Assembly (NCBI GenBank): GCA_043778625.1
Contig: JAYWFU010000091.1
Coordinates: forward strand, 1-18,130
Origin: JACMRI01 sp043778625
GTDB taxonomy: Bacteria > Bacteroidota > Bacteroidia > UBA4408
Direction: 5' to 3'
Length of the DNA stretch: 18,130 nt
Shown here: one piece after another, positions 1 to 6,178 of the stretch
Layout of the letters: each line of letters starts with the position of its first letter
Position numbering within the stretch: position 1 is the first letter of the stretch
Translations under genes and position numbers: made by a program
The notes under the pieces: model-generated
What the model saw: only the letters and a program-made list of their open reading frames with translations
What the model was told of the DNA's origin: nothing
The model's database searches: none

Positions 1-100
1 TATGAAAGAAAATATTTTTGAAAACTTAGTGCAAAGAATGGTATTGGCAAATCCGTGTACGTACAAAATGATTATTAAGTAAATGCCTAGGTCAGTAAAA

Positions 101-211
101 TTATTCACATATTTCATCTTCTAAAATTTTGCAATTAAATCCTTGATTTGTTACAGATTCCAAAATTTTGTCAGAATTGATTTCGTTGCTTTCAATTCTT
201 AAAATTGTGTT
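101..211 (-). pseudogene. 3' fragment of a probable heavy-metal-associated (HMA) domain protein
   Basis: Read on the minus strand, the frame ending at the TAA at 101-103 gives a plausible protein tail containing TILRIES, then NSDKILESVTNQGFNCKILE and a final DEICE. The beta-strand, helix, glycine-phenylalanine turn, beta-strand order resembles the C-terminal half of small HMA (copper-chaperone-like) domains. The N-terminal CxxC half is missing, and the same frame meets a stop at 245-247. The likeness fades at about 205-215, just where the Fur-like fragment on the other strand begins. I read it as a remnant truncated at its 5' end. The family call is an inference from a short stretch; other ferredoxin-like folds are possible. 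Confidence 0.35.
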
Positions 212-363
212 TCCACAAGGAAAAAGCAAATCATTTTCGTTGTACTAAATGTGAAAGTATTGAGTGTCTTCCAACACTTGTTGAGTTTTCTGTTCCTGAA
301 AAATATGTTGTCCAACAAATGAACTACGCCCTTGTTGGTATTTGTAAAGATTGTTCGTTGTAG
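202..363 (+). pseudogene. 3' fragment of a Fur-family metal-responsive repressor gene
   Basis: The plus-strand frame ending at the TAG at 361-363 encodes the dimerisation and zinc-binding half of a Fur-family protein: HFRCTKCESIECLP, then VPEKYVVQQMNYALVGICKD and a final CSL. The two CxxC pairs (CTKC and CKDC), the NY.L.GIC block and the short tail are standard for the C-terminus of Fur/Zur/PerR proteins. The N-terminal winged helix is absent: the frame is closed by a TGA at 178-180, and no upstream frame looks like the missing half. This is therefore a truncated, probably non-functional relic. It abuts a minus-strand remnant at about 200-215, suggesting a deletion that removed the 5' ends of a divergent gene pair. 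Confidence 0.7.
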
Positions 364-542
364 GGTGTCGTTCTAAGCCTTGCTGCTAACTCTATTATAT
401 ACACAAGTGTACACTTTTTATTCCATAAATACAAAAAACAATTTCTGCTAGGATTGGTAAGTGGTTCAGCTAAAAAATAGTAATAAAACGCATTGCGTAT
501 TTCAACTATTTATTACTTTTATTAAAAATAAAAATATACATT
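364..542. repeat. Integrase upstream region with nested inverted repeats
   Basis: No gene is seen here. Perfect arms AGTAATAAA (479-487) and TTTATTACT (509-517) enclose a smaller perfect hairpin, ACGCA/TGCGT (488-492 and 494-498), so the 39 bases at 479-517 can form a branched structure 25 bases before the recombinase start. Further left, 401-415 holds overlapping short palindromes (ACACAAGTGT and GTGTACAC). The reverse complement of about 364-391 contains GTTAGCAGCAAGG, a type of string I associate with intergenic recombination-like repeats in Bacteroidota; that last point is memory-based and weak. The nested hairpin could be a recombination site for the neighbouring integrase or a transcriptional control element. 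Confidence 0.35.
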
Positions 543-1622
543 ATGCGCACTACTATTTTCAACAATCAAATTCAATTTTCGGCAGGTACGCATCGTACCA
601 AAAGCATTATTTGGTGCAACTTTCCTAAAAACGATGCGCTACTAAAGCAGTTCAAGCAACAGTTTCCGTTTTGCCATTGGAGCAATACCCATAAGTGTTG
701 GTACATAACTGATAGTGTGGAGCTACGCAAGCAAGTGGGCTTACCGCCCAAAGATGCTGTGCCACAATGGCTAACCAAAGTACACCCCATTAATCAGTCT
801 GCATTACAAAACATGGCTAACCAATTAAAACTCAAAGCCTATAGCCCCAATACTAGCAAAATATATCTAGGCGAGTTCATGCAACTATTGCTAATACTCA
901 AGCACCACCCCGTTAACGATCTTACGCCTGATAGATTAAAATCGTACCTACTGTATTGTATCAACGACCTCAAAATGTCGGAAAACCACGTACATAGCCG
1001 TATTAACGCCCTCAAATTTTACTTTGAGCAAGTGCTTAATAAACAAAAATTCTTTTTTGAAATACCACGCCCCAAATCACGCAGCACACTACCCAAAGTA
1101 CTGGATGCTAAGGATATTAAAAAACTGTTTGACGTAACCCTCAACCCCAAGCACAAACTAATGCTACAACTATGCTACGGCATGGGCTTGCGCGTAAGCG
1201 AGGTGGTACAGCTTAAAATAACCGATATTGATAGCCAACGCATGCAAGTGCTTATTGATAACGCCAAGGGCAAAAAGGACCGCTATGTTAACTTGCCCGA
1301 ATCTGTACTAACCTTACTCCGTAGCTACTACCTAGCCTACAAACCCAAAGTATATTTGTTTGAGGGGCAATACGGTGGCCAGTACTCTATACGTAGTGTG
1401 CAGGCAGTGTTTAAAAACGGAATGCGCCTTGCTAAAATTAACAAACCCGTAGGCATACACAGCCTGCGCCACAGCTATGCCACGCACCTATTGGAGCACT
1501 GCACCGACATGGTGTTTATACAAACTCTACTTGGCCACAAGGATATGAAAACCACCATGCTATACGCCCAAGTAGGCAAAAAAGAAATTAAAAAAGTAAA
1601 AAGCCCGCTGGATACAATGTAG
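543..1622 (+). CDS. Tyrosine recombinase / XerC-XerD-like integrase
   Basis: This is a site-specific tyrosine recombinase of 359 residues that should cut and rejoin DNA through a covalent 3'-phosphotyrosine. The catalytic set is complete: Arg217 in GLRVSE, a lysine in KGKKDR (242-246), His306 and Arg309 in HSLRHSYATH, His332 in LLGHKD and the nucleophile Tyr341 in TTMLYAQV. Residues about 85-175 form the SAM-like core-binding domain. Residues 1-80 are an additional N-terminal module ending with a WSNTHKCWYI motif, of a type found in Bacteroidota integrases but not in XerC or XerD. The insert typical of integron IntI enzymes is not evident. Codons are richer in third-position C than in the neighbouring Fic gene. 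Its gene lies beside decayed gene fragments and upstream inverted repeats, which suggests a mobile or formerly mobile island. Cargo and both element ends are not identifiable. Confidence 0.93.
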   Translation: MRTTIFNNQIQFSAGTHRTKSIIWCNFPKNDALLKQFKQQFPFCHWSNTHKCWYITDSVELRKQVGLPPKDAVPQWLTKVHPINQSALQNMANQLKLKAYSPNTSKIYLGEFMQLLLILKHHPVNDLTPDRLKSYLLYCINDLKMSENHVHSRINALKFYFEQVLNKQKFFFEIPRPKSRSTLPKVLDAKDIKKLFDVTLNPKHKLMLQLCYGMGLRVSEVVQLKITDIDSQRMQVLIDNAKGKKDRYVNLPESVLTLLRSYYLAYKPKVYLFEGQYGGQYSIRSVQAVFKNGMRLAKINKPVGIHSLRHSYATHLLEHCTDMVFIQTLLGHKDMKTTMLYAQVGKKEIKKVKSPLDTM

Positions 1623-1645
1623 TATTTATACCACAACTTTTAAAT

Positions 1646-1665
1646 TTTAGTAAGCTACTACTAAA
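1646..1665. terminator. Hairpin between convergent integrase and Fic genes
   Basis: Arms TTTAGTA (1646-1652) and TACTAAA (1659-1665) pair perfectly over 7 bp around a 6-base loop, in the 53-base gap between the two convergent stop codons. A shared, two-way terminator would fit this position. The stem is AT-rich and has no clear U tract on either side, so the call is weak. Confidence 0.3.
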
Positions 1666-1675
1666 TATCTCGGTG

Positions 1676-2815
1676 TTAATTATTAAATATATTTATATAC
1701 TCTTCATATATAAAAATACGGTTACGTTGCTGGCCGGTAAACTCTTTTAAAATATTGTGTTTCTCAAACAAACTTACTAACTCTCCTGCTGCTTTAGCAC
1801 TTAACTTACAGGTTTCCTGCACTTGTTTTATACTTACCAAGGGTTGCTCTAATAAATAATTATGTAGCAATAAGCCTGATTTCATTCGTTTACCAAATTT
1901 GGTTTGAATTAACGATTCCATTTCAAATTTAAGCGCAAGAATAGTACTTAATCTTTCTACCGCTTTTTGAGATATTTGTGCTATTCCAACTAAAAAATAT
2001 TTTATCCATTGCAACATATCATTACTAGTTCTTACCTTGGTTAGATTGTTGTAATACAAGTTTTTATCAGCTTCAAAATAATGCGACAAGTAAAGTAAGG
2101 GTTTGGTAAGTAATTGTTTTTCTATTAAAAATAATGTTATTAGTAAGCGTCCTATCCGTCCGTTACCGTCCAAAAATGGGTGTATTGTTTCAAATTGATA
2201 ATGAATTATGGCTGCCTTTATGAGCATAGGCAACTCCAAGTTTTCGTTATGTATAAATTTTTCTAAATCACCAATCAATTCGTGTAAATGATCGTGATGG
2301 GGTGGTATAAAAACAGTATCTAACAAACTTTTTCCCCCTATCCAATTTTGGCTTCGTCGGTATTCTCCAGGTGTTTTTTTCTGCCCGCACACCCCTTGCA
2401 TAAGTATTTCATGGGTTTTTAGTATCAATCGCGACGATATTGGTAATGTTTCTAATGCTATTATGGCCTCATTTAAAGCTTGAGTATAATTTTTAACTTC
2501 TTGCCAATCGTCTTTTCGTTCAGGATTAACATTTTCTTTTGCTAAAAATGCCTCGTCAAAATGTGTTTGAGTACCTTCTATTTTACTTGATATAACCGCC
2601 TCGTTAGTTATGTGAAAATGAATAAACAAATCAATATTAGGTACTAATTGAGCATAGGAATTAAGCTGCCCTAGTTGAAAAGAGGCATTTTCTATTAATT
2701 TATTAATTTTTGAATCATTCCAAACCCACTCTAAATTTATAAGATTTGGCAAAAAATACTTATAATCTAATCCTTGTCTTATTTTACCCGCATTAAAATT
2801 TTCTATTTGTATCAT
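1676..2815 (-). CDS. Fic family AMP-transferase, class II, with C-terminal winged helix
   Basis: The 379-residue protein carries the full Fic active-site motif HPFLDGNGRIGR at 212-223, so it should transfer AMP from ATP to hydroxyl side chains of target proteins. An inhibitory-helix motif of the (S/T)xxxE(G/N) type, SSKIEG, lies at 76-81, N-terminal to the Fic core. This makes it a self-inhibited class II Fic protein, like the single-chain Shewanella type, and explains why no separate antitoxin gene is needed. Residues about 310-375 form a winged-helix-like domain (SIKQVQETCKLSAKAAGELV), suggesting DNA binding or autoregulation. Its length matches the family. The region immediately upstream has a -7-like promoter octamer and a duplicated palindrome. 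It is convergent with the integrase, and its AT-rich codons differ from that gene. Targets cannot be inferred. Confidence 0.92.
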   Translation of the reverse strand: MIQIENFNAGKIRQGLDYKYFLPNLINLEWVWNDSKINKLIENASFQLGQLNSYAQLVPNIDLFIHFHITNEAVISSKIEGTQTHFDEAFLAKENVNPERKDDWQEVKNYTQALNEAIIALETLPISSRLILKTHEILMQGVCGQKKTPGEYRRSQNWIGGKSLLDTVFIPPHHDHLHELIGDLEKFIHNENLELPMLIKAAIIHYQFETIHPFLDGNGRIGRLLITLFLIEKQLLTKPLLYLSHYFEADKNLYYNNLTKVRTSNDMLQWIKYFLVGIAQISQKAVERLSTILALKFEMESLIQTKFGKRMKSGLLLHNYLLEQPLVSIKQVQETCKLSAKAAGELVSLFEKHNILKEFTGQQRNRIFIYEEYINIFNN

Positions 2816-2837
2816 AGTAGTATGTTATTTTTTACCA

Positions 2838-2845
2838 CAAAGATA
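2838..2845 (-). promoter_or_regulatory. -7-like promoter element for the Fic gene
   Basis: On the minus strand this reads TATCTTTG, a full match to the Bacteroidota -7 consensus TAnnTTTG. It lies 22 bases before the Fic start codon, giving a short leader. No clear -33 TTTG is visible at the usual distance; that space is filled by the palindromic repeat at 2844-2874. Confidence 0.5.
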
Positions 2846-2914
2846 AAATAAGAATCTTACTATTTTACTTTCATCCCTTAAAGTAAAATAAGAATCTTAT
2901 TATTTTACTTTCAT
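2844..2914. repeat. Tandem 40-bp-period palindromic operator-like repeat upstream of Fic
   Basis: Two copies of a 31-base sequence, 2844-2874 and 2884-2914, differ at one position (C or T at the sixteenth or seventeenth base) and start exactly 40 bases apart. Each contains the perfect core palindrome TAAGAATCTTA, and the copy at 2880-2911 extends to 12-base arms AAAGTAAAATAA/TTATTTTACTTT. The first copy sits where the -33 region and the edge of the -7 element of the Fic promoter would lie. A 40-bp period is near four helical turns, so both sites would face the same side of the DNA. It is most likely a cooperative repressor operator; the regulator is unknown, and the winged helix of the Fic protein itself is one candidate. 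Confidence 0.65.
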
Positions 2915-2925
2915 AATATTTACCC

Positions 2926-3843
2926 CTACCCTACTACCTTATAGTTTTTGTAAGCACCTATGCGGTAGTTAATAAGGTCTTCTAACCAATATAATAGTTT
3001 GTTTTTAAAACTTATTTTTTTGTGAATTTTAGCAGGGTCAAACTCCCAGTTTACGGCTGCTATTATAGGGTGCATAATAGCGGGGTGTGCGCCTAAATAA
3101 GGTTTTACACGATCAATATTATAATAATCAAACTCTTGTTGGCTGGCGTATTTTTGTTGTAAGTAGCCGTCTTGGTGCCAAAATTTTTCAAAAAACTTGG
3201 CCTTTTCATTCATGTTTTCGGGATTGCGCACATAACTATAATGAAACACTGGCAAACCCGTATCTATTACATTGAGCTTAAGGCCTGCGTGCCCATTAGT
3301 ATATTCTTGCTCCGACGGATATTTACGAAACCCCTGCGAATCGCGGTACGAAAATATAGTTAATCCACGCTTAAATACACGTATCTCGTTAAAATGCTGA
3401 TAGCGCGAAGCGCTCAAAAAATTATAGTTTCCATGAAAATTAAGGAATTTAAACAACAATCCATCCACGTTAGGGTTAGCATCGTGGACAGTAATTAAAT
3501 TTTTTATATGCGGTAAATCTGTTTCGGCTATTACCTCGTCGGCCTGTATATGCACCAGCCACTTACCCTTGCATGCGGCTAAAGCTATGTTAGCTTGCTG
3601 TGCAAATATTTTACCTTGCTTACGCAGGGTTTCGTCCCACAGGGTATCAATAATTTTTATTTTATTATCATTTTTGGCGCTTAATTCCTCAATAGCTTCG
3701 CGAGTGCCGTCAGTACTATCGCCTACGGCTACCACTAGTTCATCACATAGGGGTAATATACTTTCCATGCTTTGTATAAACGGATACCCGTACCTAAACC
3801 CATTACGTATGTAAGTAAAGCCACTTATGGTTATAGGTTCCAT
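2926..3843 (-). CDS. Family 2 (GT-A) glycosyltransferase
   Basis: This 305-residue protein has the GT-A start typical of family 2 transferases: ISGFTYIRNG near residues 6-15, a Rossmann-like strand DELVVAVGDSTDGT at 34-47, and a nucleotide/metal site HIQADEV at 98-104 in place of a classical DxD. No signal peptide or clear membrane segment is seen, so it is probably cytoplasmic or membrane-peripheral, adding a sugar to a glycan or lipid acceptor that cannot be named. It starts 18 bases after the rpiB stop, so the two are probably co-transcribed. No other surface-polysaccharide genes are nearby, so it looks like an orphan transferase. The family assignment is firm; the substrate is unknown. 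Confidence 0.85.
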   Translation of the reverse strand: MEPITISGFTYIRNGFRYGYPFIQSMESILPLCDELVVAVGDSTDGTREAIEELSAKNDNKIKIIDTLWDETLRKQGKIFAQQANIALAACKGKWLVHIQADEVIAETDLPHIKNLITVHDANPNVDGLLFKFLNFHGNYNFLSASRYQHFNEIRVFKRGLTIFSYRDSQGFRKYPSEQEYTNGHAGLKLNVIDTGLPVFHYSYVRNPENMNEKAKFFEKFWHQDGYLQQKYASQQEFDYYNIDRVKPYLGAHPAIMHPIIAAVNWEFDPAKIHKKISFKNKLLYWLEDLINYRIGAYKNYKVVG

Positions 3844-3861
3844 TCACTAAAAATAAACTAG

Positions 3862-4299
3862 TTAGCGTTTTATTTTATCAACTCTAGTTTGGTGGCGTCC
3901 GCCCTCAAATTCGGTAGCCAAAAAAGTATCTACAATCATTAATGCGTCCGATTCTTTTACAAACCGTGCAGGTATAGCCAATACGTTGGCGTTATTGTGC
4001 TGACGTGCCAAGGCGGCTATTTGTGGTAGCCAGCTTATAGCGCTGCGCACATTTTCGTATTTGTTGGCGGTAATGTTTACCCCGTTGGCACTACCGCATA
4101 TAATAATGCCTTGTGAGTATTCACCCTTATTTATAGCCATGGCTAGTGGGTGTATATAATCGGGATAATCGGTGCTATCGGTGCTATTTGTTCCATAATC
4201 TTTTACGGTGTAGTTATGTGCTTGTAAGTGTTTTATTATTTCTTGCTTTAATTCAAAGCCTGCATGGTCGGCAGCTATGGGTATTATTTTAGTATTCAT
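3862..4299 (-). CDS. rpiB: Ribose-5-phosphate isomerase B
   Basis: The 145-residue enzyme interconverts ribose 5-phosphate and ribulose 5-phosphate in the non-oxidative pentose phosphate pathway. Family landmarks are all present: AADHAG at 9-14 with Asp11 and His12 for substrate binding, Cys68 in ICGSANGV as the likely catalytic base with Ser70 where Escherichia coli RpiB has a threonine, RQHNNANVL with His101, and GGRHQTR at 133-139 for the phosphate. The length is normal for RpiB. It is the first gene of a minus-strand unit with the glycosyltransferase. A TACATTTG octamer lies about 43 bases before the ATG and could be its -7 element. A galactose-6-phosphate or allose-6-phosphate isomerase role is less likely without sugar catabolic neighbours. 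Confidence 0.93.
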   Translation of the reverse strand: MNTKIIPIAADHAGFELKQEIIKHLQAHNYTVKDYGTNSTDSTDYPDYIHPLAMAINKGEYSQGIIICGSANGVNITANKYENVRSAISWLPQIAALARQHNNANVLAIPARFVKESDALMIVDTFLATEFEGGRHQTRVDKIKR

Positions 4300-4341
4300 A
4301 TATACAAGTAATTTATATTAACTTTAGGTTAGTATTATACA

Positions 4342-4349
4342 CAAATGTA
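4342..4349 (-). promoter_or_regulatory. -7-like promoter element for rpiB
   Basis: The minus strand reads TACATTTG, matching TAnnTTTG, 42 bases before the rpiB start codon. This would give a leader of about 35 bases. No -33 TTTG is visible at the expected distance. The same 10-mer, GTACATTTGT, recurs facing nadA at 4647-4656. Confidence 0.4.
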
Positions 4350-4565
4350 CTTTTTTAGAATTTGTAACATGCCTATTAACACTACAAAGTGGTATTGGAG
4401 TTATTAACACTAAAAAAGGTATAACTTTATTTAGTACTCACAACTTCTCACTATTATTTATAGGTAATGTAATTATTAATTGTGGTTATACAAATAATTG
4501 ACACTATCAAGCACTAGTTACTGTTTTAATCAACATAGGTTATGCACAATTAATGCGCAATTTTA

Positions 4566-4622
4566 TATATAGTTTTTACACTATATAAGTAGTAATAACC
4601 TATTATTAACCATTGTTAATAA
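4566..4622. repeat. Two adjacent perfect hairpins in the rpiB/nadA gap
   Basis: TATATAG (4566-4572) pairs with CTATATA (4581-4587) around an 8-base loop. TTATTAAC (4603-4610) pairs with GTTAATAA (4615-4622) around the loop CATT. Neither is followed by a U tract, so they look more like protein-binding palindromes than terminators. In DNA this AT-rich, chance occurrence is also plausible. Confidence 0.35.
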
Positions 4623-4647
4623 AGACTCTTAATTTGAGTATTATCAG

Positions 4648-4655
4648 TACATTTG
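4648..4655 (+). promoter_or_regulatory. -7-like promoter element facing nadA
   Basis: TACATTTG matches TAnnTTTG on the strand of nadA. It would give a long leader of about 145 bases. The nearest upstream TTTG (4633-4636) is too close to serve as a standard -33 element, so this assignment is tentative. Confidence 0.3.
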
Positions 4656-4805
4656 TAAGCTAATAACTACATTAACAGTGTTAATTATATAGTAGCAACG
4701 TAATAGTAATCACATATAAAATAAACATTTGCACAATACTAACACCCTAGTAATAGTAAGTATAAAATTTATTTAAATTAATTTATTAATAATATAATAA
4801 GACAA

Positions 4806-5795
4806 ATGAACTCTAATTTAGTTGCCAACGGATTTGTAGATGCTAAAATTAATCTTACCTTAAACTTATTTGAAGAAATTAAGCGTTTAAAAAAAGAAAA
4901 AAATGCCATTATTTTGGCGCACTACTATCAAGATGGCGACATACAAGATATTGCTGATTATATTGGTGATAGTTTAGGTTTGGCACAAGCAGCGGCCAAG
5001 ACTGATGCTGCTATTATACTATTTGCGGGAGTACACTTTATGGCGGAAACGGCTAAAATACTTTGCCCTACTAAAAAAGTAATATTACCCGACTTACGTG
5101 CTGGTTGTTCATTGGCTGATAGTTGCCCACCACAAGAGTTTGAAACGTTTAAAGCCTTACACCCTAACCACTTGGTAATATCCTACATTAATTGCACGGC
5201 CGATATTAAAGCCCTAACCGATATTGTGTGCACTAGCAGTAATGCTGTACAAATTGTAAATAGCTTGCCTGCAGACCAACCTATAATATTTGCTCCTGAT
5301 AAAAACCTTGGGGCTTACGTACGTAAGGTTACAGGTCGCGCTAACATAGTATTGTGGGATGGTGCGTGTATGGTACACGAAATATTTAGTATCGAAAAAA
5401 TACAGTATTTACTTACCCAGCACTCCACTGCGCAACTATTAGCACACCCCGAGTGCGAAGCCCATATACTGGATATAGCGCATTTTGTAGGCAGTACCAC
5501 CGCTATACTCAATTATGTTAAAAAAAGCGAGTGTACGGCATTTATAGTAGCTACTGAAACGGGTATTTTACATCAAATGATGAAGGATAGTCCAACTAAA
5601 ACGTTTATACCTGCCCCACCTAATAATGGCTGTGCTTGTAACGATTGCCCACACATGAAATTAAATACACTCGAAAAAGTGTATAACACATTATTGTACG
5701 AACTACCCGAAATTAACATGGAGGAAGCATTACGTGTAAAAGCTGAATTAAGTATTCGTAAAATGTTGGATTTATCAGCTCAATTAGGCTTGTAA
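4806..5795 (+). CDS. nadA: Quinolinate synthase NadA
   Basis: The 329-residue cytoplasmic iron-sulphur enzyme condenses iminoaspartate with dihydroxyacetone phosphate to quinolinate in de novo NAD synthesis. Visible signatures are AHYYQDGDIQDIADYIGDS at 38-56, AGCSLADSC around Cys101, DGACMVHE with Cys188, and the C-terminal NGCACNDCPHMK with Cys276, Cys278 and Cys281. Three of these cysteines, one per pseudo-repeat, ligate the single [4Fe-4S] cluster in characterised NadA proteins; the CxCxxC group is a common variant of the third site. The length is typical of the shorter NadA type. nadB and nadC are not in the window. It is followed after only four bases by a small TPR gene, so the two are probably translated from one message. 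Confidence 0.96.
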   Translation: MNSNLVANGFVDAKINLTLNLFEEIKRLKKEKNAIILAHYYQDGDIQDIADYIGDSLGLAQAAAKTDAAIILFAGVHFMAETAKILCPTKKVILPDLRAGCSLADSCPPQEFETFKALHPNHLVISYINCTADIKALTDIVCTSSNAVQIVNSLPADQPIIFAPDKNLGAYVRKVTGRANIVLWDGACMVHEIFSIEKIQYLLTQHSTAQLLAHPECEAHILDIAHFVGSTTAILNYVKKSECTAFIVATETGILHQMMKDSPTKTFIPAPPNNGCACNDCPHMKLNTLEKVYNTLLYELPEINMEEALRVKAELSIRKMLDLSAQLGL

Positions 5796-5799
5796 GTGT

Positions 5800-6123
5800 A
5801 TGAATAATCGTATTAAATTATTGTTAGAATATTTGACTGACAACCCTATTGATGTTTTTAGTAATTATGCTTTAGCTATTGAATATCAAGCATTAAAAGA
5901 GTATAATAAAGCTATTACACAGTTAGAAAATTTAAAGCAAATAGATTTAAATTATTTAGCTACCTATTACACCTTAGGTAAGCTGTATGAACAAATTAAT
6001 ACACCTACTTTGGCTATTAGTAATTATAAATTAGGTGTTGTATTAGCTAAACAAATTAAAGACAATAAAACCTTACGTGAGCTTAACGAAGCATTATTAG
6101 TGCTTGATGCGTTAGATGAATAA
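5800..6123 (+). CDS. Small TPR-repeat protein
   Basis: The 107-residue soluble protein is almost entirely helical repeat. Two TPR-like units can be seen, one with VFSNYALAIEYQALKEYNKA near residues 19-38 and one with YLATYYTLGKLYEQI near 52-66 followed by AISNYKLGVVLA. There is no signal peptide or membrane segment, so it is probably a cytoplasmic protein-binding adaptor. The start lies four bases after the nadA stop, which implies co-translation; whether it assists NadA is unknown. It is followed by 55 AT-rich bases and then ftsY. Partner and function are not evident from sequence. Confidence 0.8.
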   Translation: MNNRIKLLLEYLTDNPIDVFSNYALAIEYQALKEYNKAITQLENLKQIDLNYLATYYTLGKLYEQINTPTLAISNYKLGVVLAKQIKDNKTLRELNEALLVLDALDE

Positions 6124-6178
6124 AAAATAGTAATTTTGAAAATAAAGTAAATAAATAATATAAAATAAGTAAAGAAGC

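Larger units (their letters stand above)
4300..4805. other. 506-bp AT-rich divergent intergenic region (rpiB/nadA)
   Basis: No coding frame of convincing length or composition is seen on either strand. The stretch holds candidate outward promoters at both ends, two perfect hairpins (4566-4587 and 4603-4622), one DnaA-box-like TTATGCACA at about 4543-4551, and an AT-only run before nadA. A small RNA or a long nadA leader is possible but not shown. Confidence 0.6.

Noticed and set aside
2..82. Short plus-strand frame of 26 codons starting MKENIFENLVQ
   Set aside because: It could be the tail of a gene cut by the window edge or by the local rearrangement, but it is too short and resembles nothing I recognise.
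572..790. Minus-strand open frame inside the integrase gene
   Set aside because: It lies wholly within a strongly supported plus-strand gene and its translation resembles no family; a shadow frame.
543..1622. Integron integrase (IntI) with a cassette array
   Set aside because: The extra segment between catalytic patches typical of IntI is not evident, and no array of attC-like repeats with cassettes is visible in the window.
1676..2815. Two-gene toxin-antitoxin system around Fic
   Set aside because: The inhibitory SSKIEG helix is in the same polypeptide and no small partner gene lies on either side; self-inhibition accounts for the arrangement.
4543..4551. DnaA-box-like TTATGCACA in an AT-rich gap, suggesting a replication origin
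   Set aside because: Only one good box was found, with no cluster, no dnaA, dnaN or rpmH neighbours and no clear unwinding-element array; the gap is better explained as a divergent promoter region.
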